NCBI GenBank assembly: GCA_018609965.1
Contig: JAHENP010000008.1
Location: forward strand, 1 to 13,777
Direction: 5' to 3'
Source: Haloferacaceae archaeon
GTDB lineage: Archaea > Halobacteriota > Halobacteria > Halobacteriales > Haloferacaceae
Length of the DNA: 13,777 nucleotides
In this document: positions 12,618 through 13,777 of the stretch, one piece after another
How the letters are laid out: each line of letters begins with the position of its first letter
Numbering within the stretch: the first letter of the stretch is position 1
Translations under genes and position numbers: made by a program
The notes under the pieces: model-generated
Database searches by the model: none
What the model saw: only the letters and a program-made list of their open reading frames with translations
Told to the model about the DNA's origin: nothing

Positions 12618-13777
12618 ATGCTCACAGATCGCCTCGGTGGGCGAGACGGTCTCGCCAGACTGGTGACGCTCCTCGTCGTGGTCGGGCTGGCGACGCCCGC
12701 GGGCGTCAGTGCGGTCACGCCGCAGTCCGGCGGCACGCCCGGACAGGTCGGGTTGGAGCCGGGCACGGTCACGGAGCCGGCCGACAACGCGACTGTCGTC
12801 GGGATTCAGGGGTTCCACTTCCAAGGGCAGGGCGCAGAGAAGAAACCCGCCCGTGTCGTCTCTGCCGGCCCGGAGGGGAAGACGAACTGGGCCTTCGAGG
12901 GTGGCGGCTACGACGCGACCTGGTTCTACGACATCGACCCGTTGCCGAACGGGAACTTGCTCGTCGTCTCCACGAACCCCGACGGGACGTTAGTGATGGA
13001 GTTGAACCGGTCGACCCGCCAGGCCGTCTGGCAGGAACGGTTCGACATGACCGACACCCACGACGTGGACATGCTCCCGAACGGGAACCTCGTCATTGCC
13101 AATATGCGCAACTGGGACGAGGAAGCGGGGGTGAGTGACGACCGGATCGTCATCTACGACCGCGAGGCCGACGAGTTTGTCTGGGAGTGGACGTTCCGAA
13201 ACCACTTCCCCAACACCACCGACGGCGGGTTCTCGGAGGACTGGAGCCACGTCAACGACGTGGACCGAATCGGTGATGGGCGGTTCCTCCTGTCGCCCCG
13301 GAACTTCGATCAGGCGATCGTCGTCGACCGCGAGAGCAAGGAGATCGTCGAGCGACTCGGAACAGACGGCGACCACGACACGTTGTTCGAGCAACACAAC
13401 CCCGACTGGCTGGTGAGCGAGGCGGGGAATCCGACGATCCTCGTCGCCGACTCCGAGAACGACCGGATCGTCGAGTACACGAAACGCGACGGGGAGTGGG
13501 AACAGATCTGGACCGTCGGCGCCGGGCAACTCTCCTGGCCCCGTGATGCCGACCGCCTGCCGAACGGCAATACGCTGATCACGGACTCGCTGAACCACCG
13601 CGTGATCGAGGTGACGCCACAGGGGAAGATCGTCTGGGAGTACTACGCCACCTGGGGTGCCTACGAGGCCGAACGGCTCGGCACCGGTGACGAGTCGAAC
13701 GGCCCGACGATGACGGACCAGGGTGTGTCGGGCAACTACAGTCTCACCGGCTCTGCGGGGCTGATCGAGGGGACCGG
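12618..13777 (+). CDS. Secreted arylsulfotransferase-like beta-propeller protein (C-terminus beyond window)
   Basis: 386 codons are visible from ATG at 12618. The N-terminus is a Sec-type signal peptide (basic start, hydrophobic LVTLLVVVGLATPAGVSA, probable cleavage after A32). The mature part repeats a propeller-blade pattern: DIDPLPNGNLLVVS, VDMLPNGNLVIANM, VDRIGDGRFLLSP and DADRLPNGNTLITDSLNHRV, ending with GKIVWEYYATWGAYEAERL. This LPNGN/IVWE pattern is typical of the arylsulfotransferase (ASST) family and its haloarchaeal relatives. ASST enzymes move sulfate from aryl sulfates to phenols through a histidine; H148 in DTHDVDML and H211 in the segment WSHVND are conserved-looking candidates, but the actual active-site residue is not certain. 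It acts outside the cell or at the membrane; a C-terminal anchor, common in these proteins, would lie beyond the window. Enzyme activity is inferred and it could be a non-catalytic propeller. Confidence 0.85.
   Translation, partial: MLTDRLGGRDGLARLVTLLVVVGLATPAGVSAVTPQSGGTPGQVGLEPGTVTEPADNATVVGIQGFHFQGQGAEKKPARVVSAGPEGKTNWAFEGGGYDATWFYDIDPLPNGNLLVVSTNPDGTLVMELNRSTRQAVWQERFDMTDTHDVDMLPNGNLVIANMRNWDEEAGVSDDRIVIYDREADEFVWEWTFRNHFPNTTDGGFSEDWSHVNDVDRIGDGRFLLSPRNFDQAIVVDRESKEIVERLGTDGDHDTLFEQHNPDWLVSEAGNPTILVADSENDRIVEYTKRDGEWEQIWTVGAGQLSWPRDADRLPNGNTLITDSLNHRVIEVTPQGKIVWEYYATWGAYEAERLGTGDESNGPTMTDQGVSGNYSLTGSAGLIEGT

Overview
The window reads as chromosomal DNA of a haloarchaeon (class Halobacteria). 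It is very GC-rich with G/C at most third codon positions. The predicted proteins are strongly acidic. Several starts are GTG, and most genes have a weak AT-rich box about 26-28 nt upstream of the start codon, as expected for leaderless archaeal transcripts. The key marker is a full-length DNA polymerase D large subunit (DP2) interrupted by an intein, which fits a euryarchaeon.

Layout. (1) 1-403, minus: the N-terminal 134 codons of a methylmalonyl-CoA mutase large subunit, cut by the window edge. (2) 540-2069, minus: a small secreted or membrane-anchored protein with a haloarchaeal surface-domain look, then two tandem paralogous four-helix membrane proteins that share both gene ends and a promoter-proximal 14-mer. 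(3) 2203-4061, plus: an ABC-2 exporter, ATPase plus permease, joined by a 4-nt overlap. (4) 4123-about 4322, plus: what looks like the 5' remnant of a gene, truncated where it meets the signalling operon. (5) 7518-4323, minus: a three-gene phosphorelay operon of REC-PAS-histidine kinase, single-domain response regulator and REC-histidine kinase. No DNA-binding output domain is encoded in it. (6) 7519-7966: a 448-base spacer holding the kinase promoter, a cluster of back-to-back inverted repeats, a possible 34-codon acidic ORF, palindromes and the DP2 promoter. (7) 7967-12076, plus: DP2 (polC), with a 193-residue mini-intein immediately before the catalytic DGD motif. (8) 12077-12617: a 541-base spacer with a T-run, a 9-bp hairpin, a TCGCTC-type degenerate repeat and a CGC-hexamer array; no convincing gene. 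(9) 12618-window end, plus: a secreted arylsulfotransferase-like beta-propeller protein, cut by the edge.

Function. The genes do not form one pathway. DP2 is core replication machinery, and the mutase belongs to propionyl-CoA/methylmalonyl-CoA metabolism. The ABC pair, the small membrane proteins, the surface protein and the sulfotransferase-like protein belong to the cell envelope. The kinase-regulator-kinase cassette is a sensory module of unknown stimulus. The points most worth following up are the Gln-terminated DP2 intein, the stem-loop cluster at 7578-7681, the truncated gene at 4123, the duplicated membrane-protein unit with its conserved upstream element, and the hexamer array after DP2. 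No CRISPR array, rRNA, tRNA or transposase was seen.
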